DNA of 47,421 nt from an uncultured Selenomonas sp. (GTDB taxonomy: Bacteria > Bacillota > Negativicutes > Selenomonadales > Selenomonadaceae): positions 1 to 47,421 of the forward strand of contig CAJPOT010000012.1 in the NCBI GenBank assembly GCA_905372355.1, given 5' to 3'. The translations under genes were made by a program, and so were the position numbers. The notes under the pieces were generated by a model. It was not told the origin of the DNA and did no database searches. It worked only from the letters and a program-made list of their open reading frames with translations. Within the stretch, counting starts at the first letter, position 1, and each line of letters opens with the position of its first letter. This document shows positions 32,113-41,283 of this stretch, piece by piece.

Positions 32113-35055
32113 ATGAAGTTGAACCTCAAGGAAAATGAGATTCTCCACGGTTTCCGTCTGCTCAAGCAGCAGACGGTGCCGGAGATCGATGCGAAGGCCT
32201 ATGCGTTCGTGCATGAAAAGAGCGGCGCCCGCCTTTTCTTTTTGGAAAACGACGACGACAACAAGGTCTTTTCCATCAGCTTCCGTACGACGCCGGCGGA
32301 TGATACGGGCGTGGCGCACATCGTCGAGCATTCGGTGCTCTGCGGCTCCAGGAAGTACCCGCTCAAGGAGCCGTTCGTCGAGCTTGTCAAAGGCTCTTTG
32401 AACACCTTCCTCAACGCCATGACCTTTCCCGATAAGACGATGTACCCTGTGGCGAGCCGCAATGACAAGGACTTCCAGAACCTCATGGACGTCTATCTCG
32501 ACGCGGTCTTTTATCCTTCGATGAAGGAGACGCCTGAAATCTTCCAGCAGGAGGGCTGGCACTACGAGATCGACAATGCCGAAGAGCCGCTTCGCTACAG
32601 CGGCGTCGTCTACAACGAGATGAAGGGCGCTTTGTCCTCGCCCGATGACGTGCTTGAGAACAAGATCATGCTCTCCCTTTATCCCGATACGACGTACGGC
32701 TTCGAGTCGGGCGGCGATCCCGATGCGATTCCGACGCTGACGTATGAGGATTTCTGCGCCTTTCACAGCCGCTACTACCATCCGTCGAACAGCTACATCT
32801 ACCTCTACGGCGCGATGGACATCGAAGAAAAGCTCGCCTATCTCGACCGCGAATATCTCGCTGCGTTCGACCGAATTGAGCCGCATTCCGAGATCGCTTT
32901 GCAGCAGCCCTTCCGTGATATGGCTCGCAAGGAGGACTTTTACTCCATTAGCGAGGGGGAGAAGGAGTCGGAGAAAACCTTCTTGGCGCTGAATTGGCTC
33001 GTGGGAGAGGCGGACAATGCCGAAGCGATGCTCGCTCTTGAAATCCTGCAGCATGCTCTCCTGCAGACGGAAGCCGCGCCCCTCAAAAAAGCGCTGATGG
33101 ACGCGAAGATCGGCAAGGACGTCAGCGCTTCCTTCGAGGATGCGCTGCGCCAGCCTTACCTGAGCATCATCGTCACGAGTTCGGAGGCCGAGCGCGCCGA
33201 GGAGTTTTGCCGCCTGACGGAGGAGGCGATGCGCGGCCTCATCGAGAACGGCATCGACAAGACGCTGCTCGAAGCGTCGATCAACCGCCTCGAATTCAAG
33301 GCGCGTGAGGCGGACTTCGGCACGTTCCCCAAGGGGCTTGTCTACAACATCAAGATTATGAACAGCTGGCTCTACGATGCCGACCCTGCGCTCTACCTCT
33401 ATTATGAGGAGCTTTTTCAGAAGATGCGCGAAGGACTCAAAGGGCGTTACTTTGAAGAGGTCTTGGAAAAGTACCTCGTGAAGAATGCGCATCGTTCTCT
33501 CGTCGTACTCAAGCCTAGCAAGACGCTTTCCTCTGAGCGCGAGGCGGCGCTTGCCGAAGCGCTGGAAAAGAAGAAGCAGGCGCTCACGCACGAGGAGATT
33601 GAGCGCATCATCGAGATGAACAAACGACTGAAGGAACGGCAGGAAAGCTCCGAGACAGCGGAGGCCCTGGCGACGATCCCTCTTCTTGAACTCTCCGATA
33701 TTCGCAGGGAAGTGGAGAAACTGCCGCTCACCGAGCGCGAGATCGAGGGCTGCAAGGTGCTCCACAGCGATATTTTCACGAACAAGATCGCCTACGTTAA
33801 CCTCTATTTCGATGCGCAGGGCGTACCACAGGAGCACATCCCGTATCTCTTTTTGCTGACCGAGCTTCTTGATGCGGTTGACACAGAGAGCCATACGTAC
33901 GCCGAGCTGTCGAATCTCTCGAACCTCCATACGGGCGGCATATCGTACGAAAATTCCGCCGCCGTCCGAAACGGCGAGCCGGATTCCTGCATGCCGATGT
34001 TCCGCGTGCGTGCACGCGCCTTCGTACGCAAATTGCCCGAGCTGTTCTCGTTTCTCGCGGAGGTTCTGACCGAGAGCAAGTTCACGGACAAGAAGCGCAT
34101 CGAGGAGCTTTGCGGACAGTGCCGCGCCGTCATGGAGGCTCGCGTCATGAGCGCCTCGCAGCGCAGTATGGCGGCACGCATCGCGTCTTATCTGTCGCCA
34201 GCGGGCGCTTACAACGAGCAGGCGATGCTGTCCTTCTATAGCTTCATCGCCGATCTCACCGATCACTTCGAGGAACGCTTCGAGGGACTTTCTCAGATAC
34301 TCGCAAGCCTCCTGCCGCTTGTGTTCACAAAGGGCAATTTGACCATCGGTGTGACGCTCGCCGAAGCCGAATATGCCACATTCGCCGAGGAGGCCGCAAA
34401 GTTCTGCCGCCGTCTGCCGCAGGCGAAGGCAGAGCCTCAGGTGTACCATTTCGATGTGTGTGCGAAGAACGAGGGGCTTCTGTCGTCGAGCCGCGTGCAG
34501 TATGTGGGCAAGGCGGCGAACTTCCTGCGCCTCGGCTTTTCCTACACGGGCAGCATGAGCGTTCTGGAGACGATCCTGCGCTACGACTACTTCTGGACTA
34601 AAATCCGCGTGCAGGGCGGCGCCTATGGCGCATTTACGCAGTTCAGCCGCGTCGGCTTCCTGTTCTTCGGCTCATACCGCGATCCGAACCTCAGGGAAAC
34701 GCTCGACGTCTTCGACAAGACGGCGTACTATTTACGCGGCTTCGACGTGTCCGACCGCGAGATGGTGAAGTTCATCATCGGCACGATCAGCACGGTCGAC
34801 GCGCCGCTGACGCCGCAACTCAAGGGACTTGCCGCGCAGGACGGCTTTCTGCGTCATGTGACGGAAGCCGATCGTCAGAAGTCGCGCGATGAGATTCTTG
34901 CGACGCGGCAGGCGGACATTCGCGCGCTGGCGGATGTCGTCGACGCCTGCATGCAGGAAAATGTCCTGTGCGTCTTCGGCAATGAAGAAAAACTGAAGGA
35001 AAATGCAGGCCTTTTCGGCGGGCTTCTGCACGCTCTGGGCAGTGCGGCTGATTGA
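32113..35055 (+). CDS. M16C metallopeptidase (presequence-protease type)
   Basis: A 980-residue zinc protease of the pitrilysin/insulinase clan, subfamily M16C. It degrades peptides inside a closed two-lobed chamber. The inverted zinc motif HIVEH lies at residues 69-73 (with HSVLCGS following), and the downstream Glu region is YNEMKGALSSPDDVLENK. Two M16-like halves are joined by a charged helical hairpin around residues 470-520 (EALEKKKQALTHEEIERIIE), as in PreP. It has no signal peptide, so it is probably cytoplasmic. It starts 7 bases after purD and may be read from the purine promoter. Confidence 0.94.
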   Translation: MKLNLKENEILHGFRLLKQQTVPEIDAKAYAFVHEKSGARLFFLENDDDNKVFSISFRTTPADDTGVAHIVEHSVLCGSRKYPLKEPFVELVKGSLNTFLNAMTFPDKTMYPVASRNDKDFQNLMDVYLDAVFYPSMKETPEIFQQEGWHYEIDNAEEPLRYSGVVYNEMKGALSSPDDVLENKIMLSLYPDTTYGFESGGDPDAIPTLTYEDFCAFHSRYYHPSNSYIYLYGAMDIEEKLAYLDREYLAAFDRIEPHSEIALQQPFRDMARKEDFYSISEGEKESEKTFLALNWLVGEADNAEAMLALEILQHALLQTEAAPLKKALMDAKIGKDVSASFEDALRQPYLSIIVTSSEAERAEEFCRLTEEAMRGLIENGIDKTLLEASINRLEFKAREADFGTFPKGLVYNIKIMNSWLYDADPALYLYYEELFQKMREGLKGRYFEEVLEKYLVKNAHRSLVVLKPSKTLSSEREAALAEALEKKKQALTHEEIERIIEMNKRLKERQESSETAEALATIPLLELSDIRREVEKLPLTEREIEGCKVLHSDIFTNKIAYVNLYFDAQGVPQEHIPYLFLLTELLDAVDTESHTYAELSNLSNLHTGGISYENSAAVRNGEPDSCMPMFRVRARAFVRKLPELFSFLAEVLTESKFTDKKRIEELCGQCRAVMEARVMSASQRSMAARIASYLSPAGAYNEQAMLSFYSFIADLTDHFEERFEGLSQILASLLPLVFTKGNLTIGVTLAEAEYATFAEEAAKFCRRLPQAKAEPQVYHFDVCAKNEGLLSSSRVQYVGKAANFLRLGFSYTGSMSVLETILRYDYFWTKIRVQGGAYGAFTQFSRVGFLFFGSYRDPNLRETLDVFDKTAYYLRGFDVSDREMVKFIIGTISTVDAPLTPQLKGLAAQDGFLRHVTEADRQKSRDEILATRQADIRALADVVDACMQENVLCVFGNEEKLKENAGLFGGLLHALGSAAD

Positions 35056-35080
35056 CTTTCTTCCCTTGTCATGCCATAAT
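35052..35080 (+). promoter_or_regulatory. Promoter of dapA
   Basis: TTGACT (35052-35057), 17 bases, CATAAT (35075-35080). The -35 overlaps the stop codon of the M16C gene. Confidence 0.7.
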
Positions 35081-35083
35081 GAA

Positions 35084-35112
35084 GAGAAACGCTGCACACG
35101 TCGGCGTTTCTC
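35084..35112 (+). promoter_or_regulatory. Hairpin in the dapA leader
   Basis: GAGAAACGC and GCGTTTCTC form a perfect 9-bp stem with an 11-base loop at the 5' end of the predicted dapA transcript. There is no T run, and it is too short to be a lysine riboswitch. It may stabilise the mRNA. Confidence 0.45.
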
Positions 35113-35145
35113 TCCAAATGAGATAATATCAAGGGGGACTTCGGA

Positions 35146-36033
35146 ATGAAAGAACCAATCTTTACTGGTGCGGGCGTCGCCATCATCACTCCCTTTACGG
35201 AAGATGGCGTGAACTTCGAGGAGTTCGGCCGCATCATCGAAGATCAGATCGCGGGCGGCACGGACGCCATCGTCGTCACAGGAACGACGGGCGAGGCGGC
35301 AGCCATGAGCGATGCCGAGCACAAGGAAGCCATCAAGTTTGTCGTTGAGACAGTCGGCGGACGCATCCCCGTCATCGCGGGCACAGGATCGAACGATACG
35401 AACTACGCGATCCAACTTTCGCAGTATGCGGAGAAGGCGGGGGCGAACGGGCTGCTGCTCGTGACACCGTACTATAACAAGTGTACGCAGGGAGGTCTTG
35501 TCAAGCATTTCTCGAAGATTGCCGACAATGTCAATATCCCGAGCATCGTCTACAATGTGCCGTCGCGCACGGGCGTCAACATTCTGCCCGCGACGTATGC
35601 CCGTCTCGCCGAGCATCCGCGCATCAACGCGACGAAGGAAGCGAGCGGCAACCTCGCGGCAGTGGCGCGCATCCGTAAGGCTTGCGGCGATTCGCTCAAC
35701 GTCTATTCGGGCAACGACGATGAGATCGTGCCGATCCTCTCCGTCGGCGGCAAGGGCGTCATCTCCGTTCTTTCCAACGTCGCGCCGAAGGCGACTCACG
35801 ATATGTGTCGTCTGTACTTCGAGGGAAAGGTTGAGGAAGCAGCGAAGATTCAGATTGACTACATGGATCTGATCGAAGCGCTCTTCTCCGAGGTCAATCC
35901 GATTCCCGTCAAGACGGCGATGCGCCTCATGGGCTACAAGACGGGGCACTTGCGCATGCCGCTTTCCGAGCTGGAGCCTGAGCATCTGGAACCGTTGAAA
36001 AAGGCGCTGAAGAGTCACAGCCTTTTGCAGTGA
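35146..36033 (+). CDS. dapA: 4-hydroxy-tetrahydrodipicolinate synthase
   Basis: Condenses pyruvate with aspartate semialdehyde, the first step toward diaminopimelate and lysine. 295 residues. Active-site residues are all visible: Thr47-Thr48 in VTGTTGEAAAM, Tyr136 in IVYNVPSRTG and the Schiff-base Lys164 in NATKEASGNL. Its own promoter and AAGGGGGAC ribosome site precede it. Confidence 0.97.
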   Translation: MKEPIFTGAGVAIITPFTEDGVNFEEFGRIIEDQIAGGTDAIVVTGTTGEAAAMSDAEHKEAIKFVVETVGGRIPVIAGTGSNDTNYAIQLSQYAEKAGANGLLLVTPYYNKCTQGGLVKHFSKIADNVNIPSIVYNVPSRTGVNILPATYARLAEHPRINATKEASGNLAAVARIRKACGDSLNVYSGNDDEIVPILSVGGKGVISVLSNVAPKATHDMCRLYFEGKVEEAAKIQIDYMDLIEALFSEVNPIPVKTAMRLMGYKTGHLRMPLSELEPEHLEPLKKALKSHSLLQ

Positions 36034-36072
36034 CCTCATGCCGATTGAGAAAGAGTCAAGGAGGAAGATTCA

Positions 36073-36621
36073 ATGAAGAAGATTGTCCAAGTCATGCTTT
36101 TCGTCTGCCTGACCGTGTTCGGCATGCAGGTCGCTTTCGCCAACTCCGACAAGGTTACGATCCCGGAGGGCGCCGACATTGTCAGCGTCAAGCGTCTTGC
36201 TCTCGCAGCGCCGCTCTACACGCCGACGAAGGACGCTCCGACGAAAGAAGAATTGCTCGCTTCAATGTATGAGGCAAGCAATGTGGCGCGCAGCTATGTG
36301 CTTTCCTATGATATGGTTGCCGCCGACATTCAGAAGAATACAGGCGTTGACATCAAGTCTCTCGACCGCCGCCAGGCCGCAAAGGTCTACAAGGAAAACG
36401 TGGCCGCCGATGCCGATGCTTATGTCGTCTTGACAGTCGCGAACAACAGTCGCATCGTCTTTTTCTTCGATGTCTACCGCTCGGGCACGAACGAGCTTCT
36501 CTACACCTATCAGATTGTAGCGAACAGAAGCCAGAAGGCGAATACGGAAACGTACAAGGCTCTGTCGGAGCAGTTCTACAAGAACTTCGAGCGCTCCGCC
36601 AACGAACAGGCAAAGAAATAA
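36073..36621 (+). CDS. Secreted protein of unknown function
   Basis: A 182-residue protein that I do not recognise. Signal peptide KKIVQVMLFVCLTVFGMQVA, cleaved near AFANS. The mature part has a helix-strand pattern: MVAADIQKNTGVDIKSLDRR, then ADAYVVLTVANNSRIVFFFDVY and NELLYTYQIVANRSQKANTE. This recalls envelope proteins with a DUF4136- or CsgG-like core, in which a conditionally defined component is assembled on each strand, but that is guesswork. AAGGAGGAAG precedes the ATG, and a strong terminator follows. Confidence 0.7.
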   Translation: MKKIVQVMLFVCLTVFGMQVAFANSDKVTIPEGADIVSVKRLALAAPLYTPTKDAPTKEELLASMYEASNVARSYVLSYDMVAADIQKNTGVDIKSLDRRQAAKVYKENVAADADAYVVLTVANNSRIVFFFDVYRSGTNELLYTYQIVANRSQKANTETYKALSEQFYKNFERSANEQAKK

Positions 36622-36629
36622 AAGGAAAG

Positions 36630-36676
36630 GGGGCTGCGCATAAGTCGATCGGACTTGTGCGGCAGCCCCTTCTTTA
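36630..36676 (+). terminator. Intrinsic terminator after the secreted protein
   Basis: GGGGCTGC then GCATAAGTC pair with GACTTGTGC then GCAGCCCC (one G-U pair, one bulged G) around a short GATCG loop, followed by TTCTTT. This is a stem of about 17 bp. Confidence 0.85.
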
Positions 36677-36733
36677 TGCGGTGGGATGCAGCGGAAAACC
36701 TGTATGGACAATATTGGTAGAAAGGATGATCGG

Positions 36734-37150
36734 ATGATTTCAGCGAATCGTTTGATGCGCTATCTTTGGCTCGGCGTCGGCATGATCGCCCTCGCCTTGG
36801 GCACGGCGGGCATCGTTTTGCCGCTGTTGCCGACGGTGCCGTTCTATCTTCTGGCGGCGTTCTGCTTTGCCAAGAGTTCGGAGCGTCTCCATCGTTGGTT
36901 TGCCGGCACCAAATTGTATCAGAAATACGTCGTCCCGTTCAACGACGGCAATGGCATGACGTGGCAGGCGAAGCTCAAAACCATGGCGCTCGTGACGGGC
37001 GTCATGAGCGTCAGCGGCTACTTCCTTTTGGACAATCACATGGGATTGATGATGCTTGGTGGCGCATGGCTTCTTCAGTGCGCCGCAATGCTCTTTTTCG
37101 TCAAGACGAGGAAGTGTGAGAAGCCTCCTGTCGGTCAGTGTGCGAAGTAG
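36734..37150 (+). CDS. DUF454 (YbaN-type) inner-membrane protein
   Basis: A 138-residue protein with the family signature LGTAGIVLPLLPTVPFYLLAAFCFAKSSERLHRWF. Two hydrophobic segments at the N-terminal end and two more in the C-terminal third make it an integral membrane protein. ATG 36734 is selected by GAAAGGATGATCGG; earlier ATGs at 36686 and 36704 lack such a site. The function of the family is unknown. Its last 16 bases overlap the end of the convergent mtgA gene. Confidence 0.9.
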   Translation: MISANRLMRYLWLGVGMIALALGTAGIVLPLLPTVPFYLLAAFCFAKSSERLHRWFAGTKLYQKYVVPFNDGNGMTWQAKLKTMALVTGVMSVSGYFLLDNHMGLMMLGGAWLLQCAAMLFFVKTRKCEKPPVGQCAK

Positions 37151-37884
37151 AGCGGCTTGATCTTGGCGGATTCTGCGACGGATTCCGTGATGCAGCCCGT
37201 CCGTACCATGGCGTCGAGCACGACGATCTGCCGCTTCTTTGCAAGCATGAAGTCAACGTAGGGCGAATAGACGGAAGGCGCGTTGGGGATTCCTGCGAGC
37301 ATTGACGTCTCGGGCAGGTCGAGTTCGTGCGGCTCTCTGCCGAAGTAGCCGACAGAAGCTTCGTGTATACCGTAAAAGCCTGAGCCAAAGTAGATCGTGT
37401 TGAGATACAGCTCCAGAATCTCATCCTTGGAGTAGTGCATCTCAAGATCGAGTGAAAGCAGCGCTTCTTCCAACTTGCGGTCGAGGGACTGCTCGTCGGA
37501 CAGGAAGAGGTTTTTGGCGAGCTGCTGTGTGATCGTGCTCGCGCCTTCCTCGATGCGTCCGTATTGCAGATTGACGAGCGTCGCGCGTGCGATCGCTTCG
37601 AGATCGAAGCCGTGATGCGAGTAGAAGCGGCTGTCTTCGACGGCAACGACGGCGTCGAGGAGCGAGTCGGGCATCTCGTCGATCGTCACATAGTGCTCGC
37701 GTTGGTGCACGCGCTCAGCGACCGCATCACGAAGGAAGATGAGGCGGCGAGCTTCCTGCATCTTCGGCATGGAGTCGAAGAACGCGGGACGAAAGATTGC
37801 CGCACTGCCCGTGACGAGGAAGGCGAGACAGAAAACGGTGAGGAGAAAGAGGGAAAAGCGCAAGAGCCGCTTGATTTTTTTCAT
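37135..37884 (-). CDS. mtgA: Monofunctional peptidoglycan glycosyltransferase
   Basis: Polymerises lipid II into glycan strands in the periplasm (GT51 family). 249 residues with a single N-terminal membrane anchor (about 8-30) and no transpeptidase domain. GT51 motifs are complete: AVEDSRFYSHHGFD with the catalytic Glu, GASTITQQLAKNLFLS, RKLEEALLSLDLE, and ELYLNTIYFGSGFYGI. AAAGGAGG lies about 14 bases upstream of the ATG, a longer spacing than usual. It is the only cell-wall gene in the window and runs opposite to its neighbours. Confidence 0.93.
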   Translation of the reverse strand: MKKIKRLLRFSLFLLTVFCLAFLVTGSAAIFRPAFFDSMPKMQEARRLIFLRDAVAERVHQREHYVTIDEMPDSLLDAVVAVEDSRFYSHHGFDLEAIARATLVNLQYGRIEEGASTITQQLAKNLFLSDEQSLDRKLEEALLSLDLEMHYSKDEILELYLNTIYFGSGFYGIHEASVGYFGREPHELDLPETSMLAGIPNAPSVYSPYVDFMLAKKRQIVVLDAMVRTGCITESVAESAKIKPLYFAH

Positions 37885-38018
37885 GATGGCGGAAGCGTCC
37901 TCCTTTGATTTGTAATAGTATGCAGATCTTATTATAAGTTATACCGTCCTTTTTTGGAATACATTTCGCAAAAACAGCAATTATACAATTTGTTTTAGAA
38001 GATAAATCCCCCAAACCT

Positions 38019-38057
38019 ATTGCATAATTATGCAATAAAATGTATAATTATAAACAT
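38019..38057 (+). promoter_or_regulatory. Tandem ARG boxes (ArgR operator) over the arg promoter
   Basis: Two 18-bp A/T-rich palindromes, ATTGCATAATTATGCAAT (38019-38036) and ATGTATAATTATAAACAT (38040-38057), are separated by exactly 3 bp. This is the classical spacing for binding of an ArgR hexamer. The first is a perfect inverted repeat. The promoter lies wholly inside them, so bound ArgR-arginine should block RNA polymerase. Confidence 0.9.
38020..38048 (+). promoter_or_regulatory. Promoter of the arginine operon
   Basis: TTGCAT (38020-38025), a 17-base spacer and a consensus TATAAT (38043-38048), embedded in the ARG boxes and about 48 bases before argC. Confidence 0.85.
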
Positions 38058-38095
38058 CGTTCGACAAAGGAATTCGGGAAGGGGCGGTCGAGCAC

Positions 38096-39130
38096 ATGAG
38101 AGTGAGCATTATCGGAGCTACGGGCTACGCGGGGGCGGAGCTTCTGCGGCTTCTTTACGAACACCCGCAGGCGGATGTCGTGCATATCACGTCGGAGAGC
38201 CATACGGGGGAAAAAATTTCGAGCATCTATCCGCATCTTCGCGGCATTTACGATGAAGAGCTTGAGAGCATGAAAGACATCGAGCGCATCGGCAGGGACA
38301 GCGACTTCGTTTTCATCGGCCTGCCGCACGGTCATGCGATGGCGGCAGGCAAGGCGCTCGAAGGCGAGAATACGCGCATCATCGACCTTGGCGCAGACTA
38401 TCGCTTCGCTGACACAGCGGTCTATGAAGCGTGGTACAAAGTCAAGCATACACACAAGGATGCCGAGCGCGTCTACGGTCTGGCGGAACTCAATCGCGAG
38501 GCGATTCGCGGTGCGAAGATCATTGGCAACGCGGGCTGCTACACGACGGCGAGCATCCTCGCGCTCGCACCTCTCGCCAAGAATCACCTCGTCGACATGG
38601 CGAGCATCGTCGTCGACGCGAAGTCCGGCGTATCGGGCGCGGGACGCTCGGCGAAGCAGGCGAATCTTCTGCCCGAGCTTTACGACAGCTTCAAGGCGTA
38701 CGGCGTCGCCACGCATCGCCATACGCCTGAAATCGAGCAGGCGATGACGGAGCTTTCGGGCGAGCCGTGCATCCTGTCTTTTACGCCGCACCTCGTGCCC
38801 ATGGCGCGCGGCATCCTCGCGACATGCTACGCGCGGCTGAAAGAAGGCGTCGAACCCAATATGGTCGATGCAGTGTATGAAACGATGTACGGTGAGGAAT
38901 ACTTCGTGCGGCTTCTCGGACGCGGCGGCTATCCGGCGACGAAGGCGGTGCGCGGCTCGAACTTCTGCGACATCGGCTGGCACATCGACGAAAGGACGCA
39001 TCGCGTCGTCGTCCTTTCCGCCATCGACAACCTCGTCAAGGGGGCGGCGGGACAGGCCGTGCAGAACTTCAACATCGCCTGCGGTTTCGATGAGAAGCTC
39101 GGGCTTGATCATATCGCAGTTTATCCGTAA
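38096..39130 (+). CDS. argC: N-acetyl-gamma-glutamyl-phosphate reductase
   Basis: Reduces N-acetylglutamyl phosphate to the semialdehyde with NADPH. 344 residues; VSIIGATGYAGAELLRLL is the nucleotide-binding loop and Cys148 in IGNAGCYTT is the catalytic cysteine. KPNVAGxG-type residues are represented by KSGVSGAGR. First gene of argC-J-B-D-F-G-H. Confidence 0.97.
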   Translation: MRVSIIGATGYAGAELLRLLYEHPQADVVHITSESHTGEKISSIYPHLRGIYDEELESMKDIERIGRDSDFVFIGLPHGHAMAAGKALEGENTRIIDLGADYRFADTAVYEAWYKVKHTHKDAERVYGLAELNREAIRGAKIIGNAGCYTTASILALAPLAKNHLVDMASIVVDAKSGVSGAGRSAKQANLLPELYDSFKAYGVATHRHTPEIEQAMTELSGEPCILSFTPHLVPMARGILATCYARLKEGVEPNMVDAVYETMYGEEYFVRLLGRGGYPATKAVRGSNFCDIGWHIDERTHRVVVLSAIDNLVKGAAGQAVQNFNIACGFDEKLGLDHIAVYP

Positions 39131-39148
39131 TACAGGAGGGTATACAAC

Positions 39149-40360
39149 ATGTTTTCTGATACAGCAGCAAAAAAAGGCGTGACATTTCCCAAGGGATTCA
39201 AGGCGGCGGGCGTCAAGGCCGGCATTAAGAAGAGCGGCAACCTTGACGTCGCCGTGATCTATTCGGAGACGGAAGCGTCCGTCGCGGGCGTCTTCACGCA
39301 GAACGCCGTGGCGGCGGCACCCGTCTACGTTTCCAAAGCGGCGGTCGAGGACGGCAAGGCGCGCGCCATCGTGGCCAATGCGGGCTGTGCGAATGCCTGC
39401 ACGGGCGAGCAGGGCATGAAGGATGCAAAGCGTACGGCAGAGATTGCAGCGAAGGCGCTCGGCTGTGCGGCGGATGACGTCCTCGTCGCCTCGACGGGTG
39501 TCATCGGCGTGAATCTGCCGATGGACAAGCTTGAGCAGGGCGTCAAGGATGCTGTGGCAAGCCTTTCCACGGAAGGCAGCGTCGATGCTGGCAATGCCAT
39601 CATCACGACGGACACATATTCCAAGGCGTGTTCGACGGAGGTCGAGATCGGCGGCAGGAAGGTGCGTTTCGGCGCGATTGCCAAAGGCTCGGGCATGATC
39701 CAGCCGAATATGGCGACGATGCTTTCTTTCATCACGACGGACGCGGCAATCGACAGCAAGCTCCTGCAGCAGGCGCTTTCCGAGATCACCGAGGTCACGT
39801 TCAATATGATCTCGGTCGACGGCGACATGAGCACGAACGATATGGTGACGGTGCTTGCGAACGGTGCGGCGGGAAATGCGAAGATCACGGAGAAGAACGC
39901 TGACTACGAAATTTTCTATCGGACGCTCAAGGAGATCTGCACGGGGCTTTCCGAGCGCATTGCGGCGGACGGCGAGGGCGCGACGAAGTTCCTGACCGTG
40001 CATGTGACGGGCGCGGAGTCCTTCGATGCGGCGAAGCAGGTCGCGATGAGCGTCGCGAAGTCGCCGCTCGTCAAGACGGCGTTCTTCGGTGAAGATCCGA
40101 ACTGGGGGCGCGTCATCTGCGCCGTCGGCTATGCGGGCGTGCCCATGACGCCGGAAAAGACCGTCGTGAAGTTCGGCGGCATTCCCGTCTATGCGAACGG
40201 CACGGGCGCTTCCTGCGATGCAGACGCCTTGCGCAAGGTCATGGGGCAGCATGACATCGTCATCGATGTCGAGATGGGCTTGGGCAGTGCCGAAGCAACG
40301 GTCTGGACGTGCGACTTTTCCTATGAGTATGTGAAGATCAACGGCGAGTACCATACCTGA
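39149..40360 (+). CDS. argJ: Glutamate N-acetyltransferase / amino-acid acetyltransferase
   Basis: Recycles the acetyl group from N-acetylornithine to glutamate, making the pathway cyclic. 403 residues. The self-cleaving nucleophile is Thr190 in PNMATMLSF, which splits the precursor into alpha and beta chains. Other family stretches are STGVIGVNLPMDKL and EDPNWGRVICAVGYAG. Whether it also accepts acetyl-CoA (the bifunctional form) cannot be read from the sequence; the absence of argA in the operon makes that likely. Confidence 0.97.
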   Translation: MFSDTAAKKGVTFPKGFKAAGVKAGIKKSGNLDVAVIYSETEASVAGVFTQNAVAAAPVYVSKAAVEDGKARAIVANAGCANACTGEQGMKDAKRTAEIAAKALGCAADDVLVASTGVIGVNLPMDKLEQGVKDAVASLSTEGSVDAGNAIITTDTYSKACSTEVEIGGRKVRFGAIAKGSGMIQPNMATMLSFITTDAAIDSKLLQQALSEITEVTFNMISVDGDMSTNDMVTVLANGAAGNAKITEKNADYEIFYRTLKEICTGLSERIAADGEGATKFLTVHVTGAESFDAAKQVAMSVAKSPLVKTAFFGEDPNWGRVICAVGYAGVPMTPEKTVVKFGGIPVYANGTGASCDADALRKVMGQHDIVIDVEMGLGSAEATVWTCDFSYEYVKINGEYHT

Positions 40361-40372
40361 GGCGGTGAAGCG

Positions 40373-41257
40373 ATGTTTGCGGCAAACGACAAGGCGGCGA
40401 TCCTCGTCGAGGCGCTGCCTTATATACAGGAATTTTATGGCAAGACCGTCGTCATCAAGTACGGCGGCAACGCCATGATCAATGAAGAGCTCAAGGAAAA
40501 GGTCATGCAGGACGTGGCGCTGATGAAGTACGTCGGCATACAGCCCGTCATCGTGCATGGCGGCGGCCCCGAGATCACGGGATTTCTCGGCAAGGTCGGC
40601 AAGGAGACGGAGTTCATCAGCGGCCTGCGCGTGACGGATGAAGAAACGGTCGAGATCGCCGAGATGGTGCTCGATGGCAAGATCAACTCCGACATCGTGA
40701 CGCTCCTCAATCGCCGCGGCGTCAGTGCTGTCGGGCTGTCGGGCAAGGATGCGAACCTCATCCGCGCACAAAAGAAGCTCGCGACGGTCTACGAAGGGGA
40801 AGAGAGCAGGAAGGTGGACATCGGCTATGTCGGTCAGGTCGAAAAAATCGACACGCGCCTCCTGCAAGACCTCATCGCGCACGACTACATCCCCGTCATC
40901 GCGCCGATCGGCGTCGGTGCGGATGGCGAGAGCTACAACATCAACGCCGACTACGTGGCGGCGGAGATCGCGGGTGCGCTTGGGGCGGAGAAGCTCCTGC
41001 TCTTGACGGACGTCGAGGGCGTCTACAAGGACTATGAGGACAAATCATCCTTCATCTCGACGCTCACGGCAGCCGAGGCGCGTCGCTATATCGAGGACGG
41101 CACCTTGACGGGCGGCATGATCCCGAAGGTAGAAGCGTGCCTGAGGGCGCTCGATGCGGGTGCGGCAAAGACGCATATCATCGACGGCAGGCTTGGCCAC
41201 TCCATCATCTTGGAAATCTTCACCTCGGCGGGCATCGGTACGCAGGTCGTGAAGTGA
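40373..41257 (+). CDS. argB: Acetylglutamate kinase
   Basis: Phosphorylates N-acetylglutamate. 294 residues of the amino-acid-kinase fold: VVIKYGGNAMINEELK, IVHGGGPEITGFL, GLSGKDANLI, and LLLLTDVEGVYKD. The N-terminal extension (about residues 1-22) occurs in arginine-sensitive enzymes of the cyclic pathway, so feedback control is plausible. It lies 12 bases after argJ. Confidence 0.97.
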   Translation: MFAANDKAAILVEALPYIQEFYGKTVVIKYGGNAMINEELKEKVMQDVALMKYVGIQPVIVHGGGPEITGFLGKVGKETEFISGLRVTDEETVEIAEMVLDGKINSDIVTLLNRRGVSAVGLSGKDANLIRAQKKLATVYEGEESRKVDIGYVGQVEKIDTRLLQDLIAHDYIPVIAPIGVGADGESYNINADYVAAEIAGALGAEKLLLLTDVEGVYKDYEDKSSFISTLTAAEARRYIEDGTLTGGMIPKVEACLRALDAGAAKTHIIDGRLGHSIILEIFTSAGIGTQVVK

Positions 41258-41283
41258 CGGCGCATGGAAAAGCGGGGGAAATT

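Noticed and set aside
30640..34449. A 1269-residue open frame on the minus strand
   Set aside because: It runs antiparallel to purH, purD and the M16C protease, all of which have full family motifs on the plus strand. Long antisense frames are expected from the GC-rich codon use here.
35084..35112. A lysine riboswitch before dapA
   Set aside because: The leader is under 70 bases and has one simple hairpin. The five-helix lysine aptamer cannot fit.
38048..40882. A 944-residue open frame on the minus strand
   Set aside because: It is the antisense shadow of argC, argJ and argB and has no recognisable motif or ribosome binding site.
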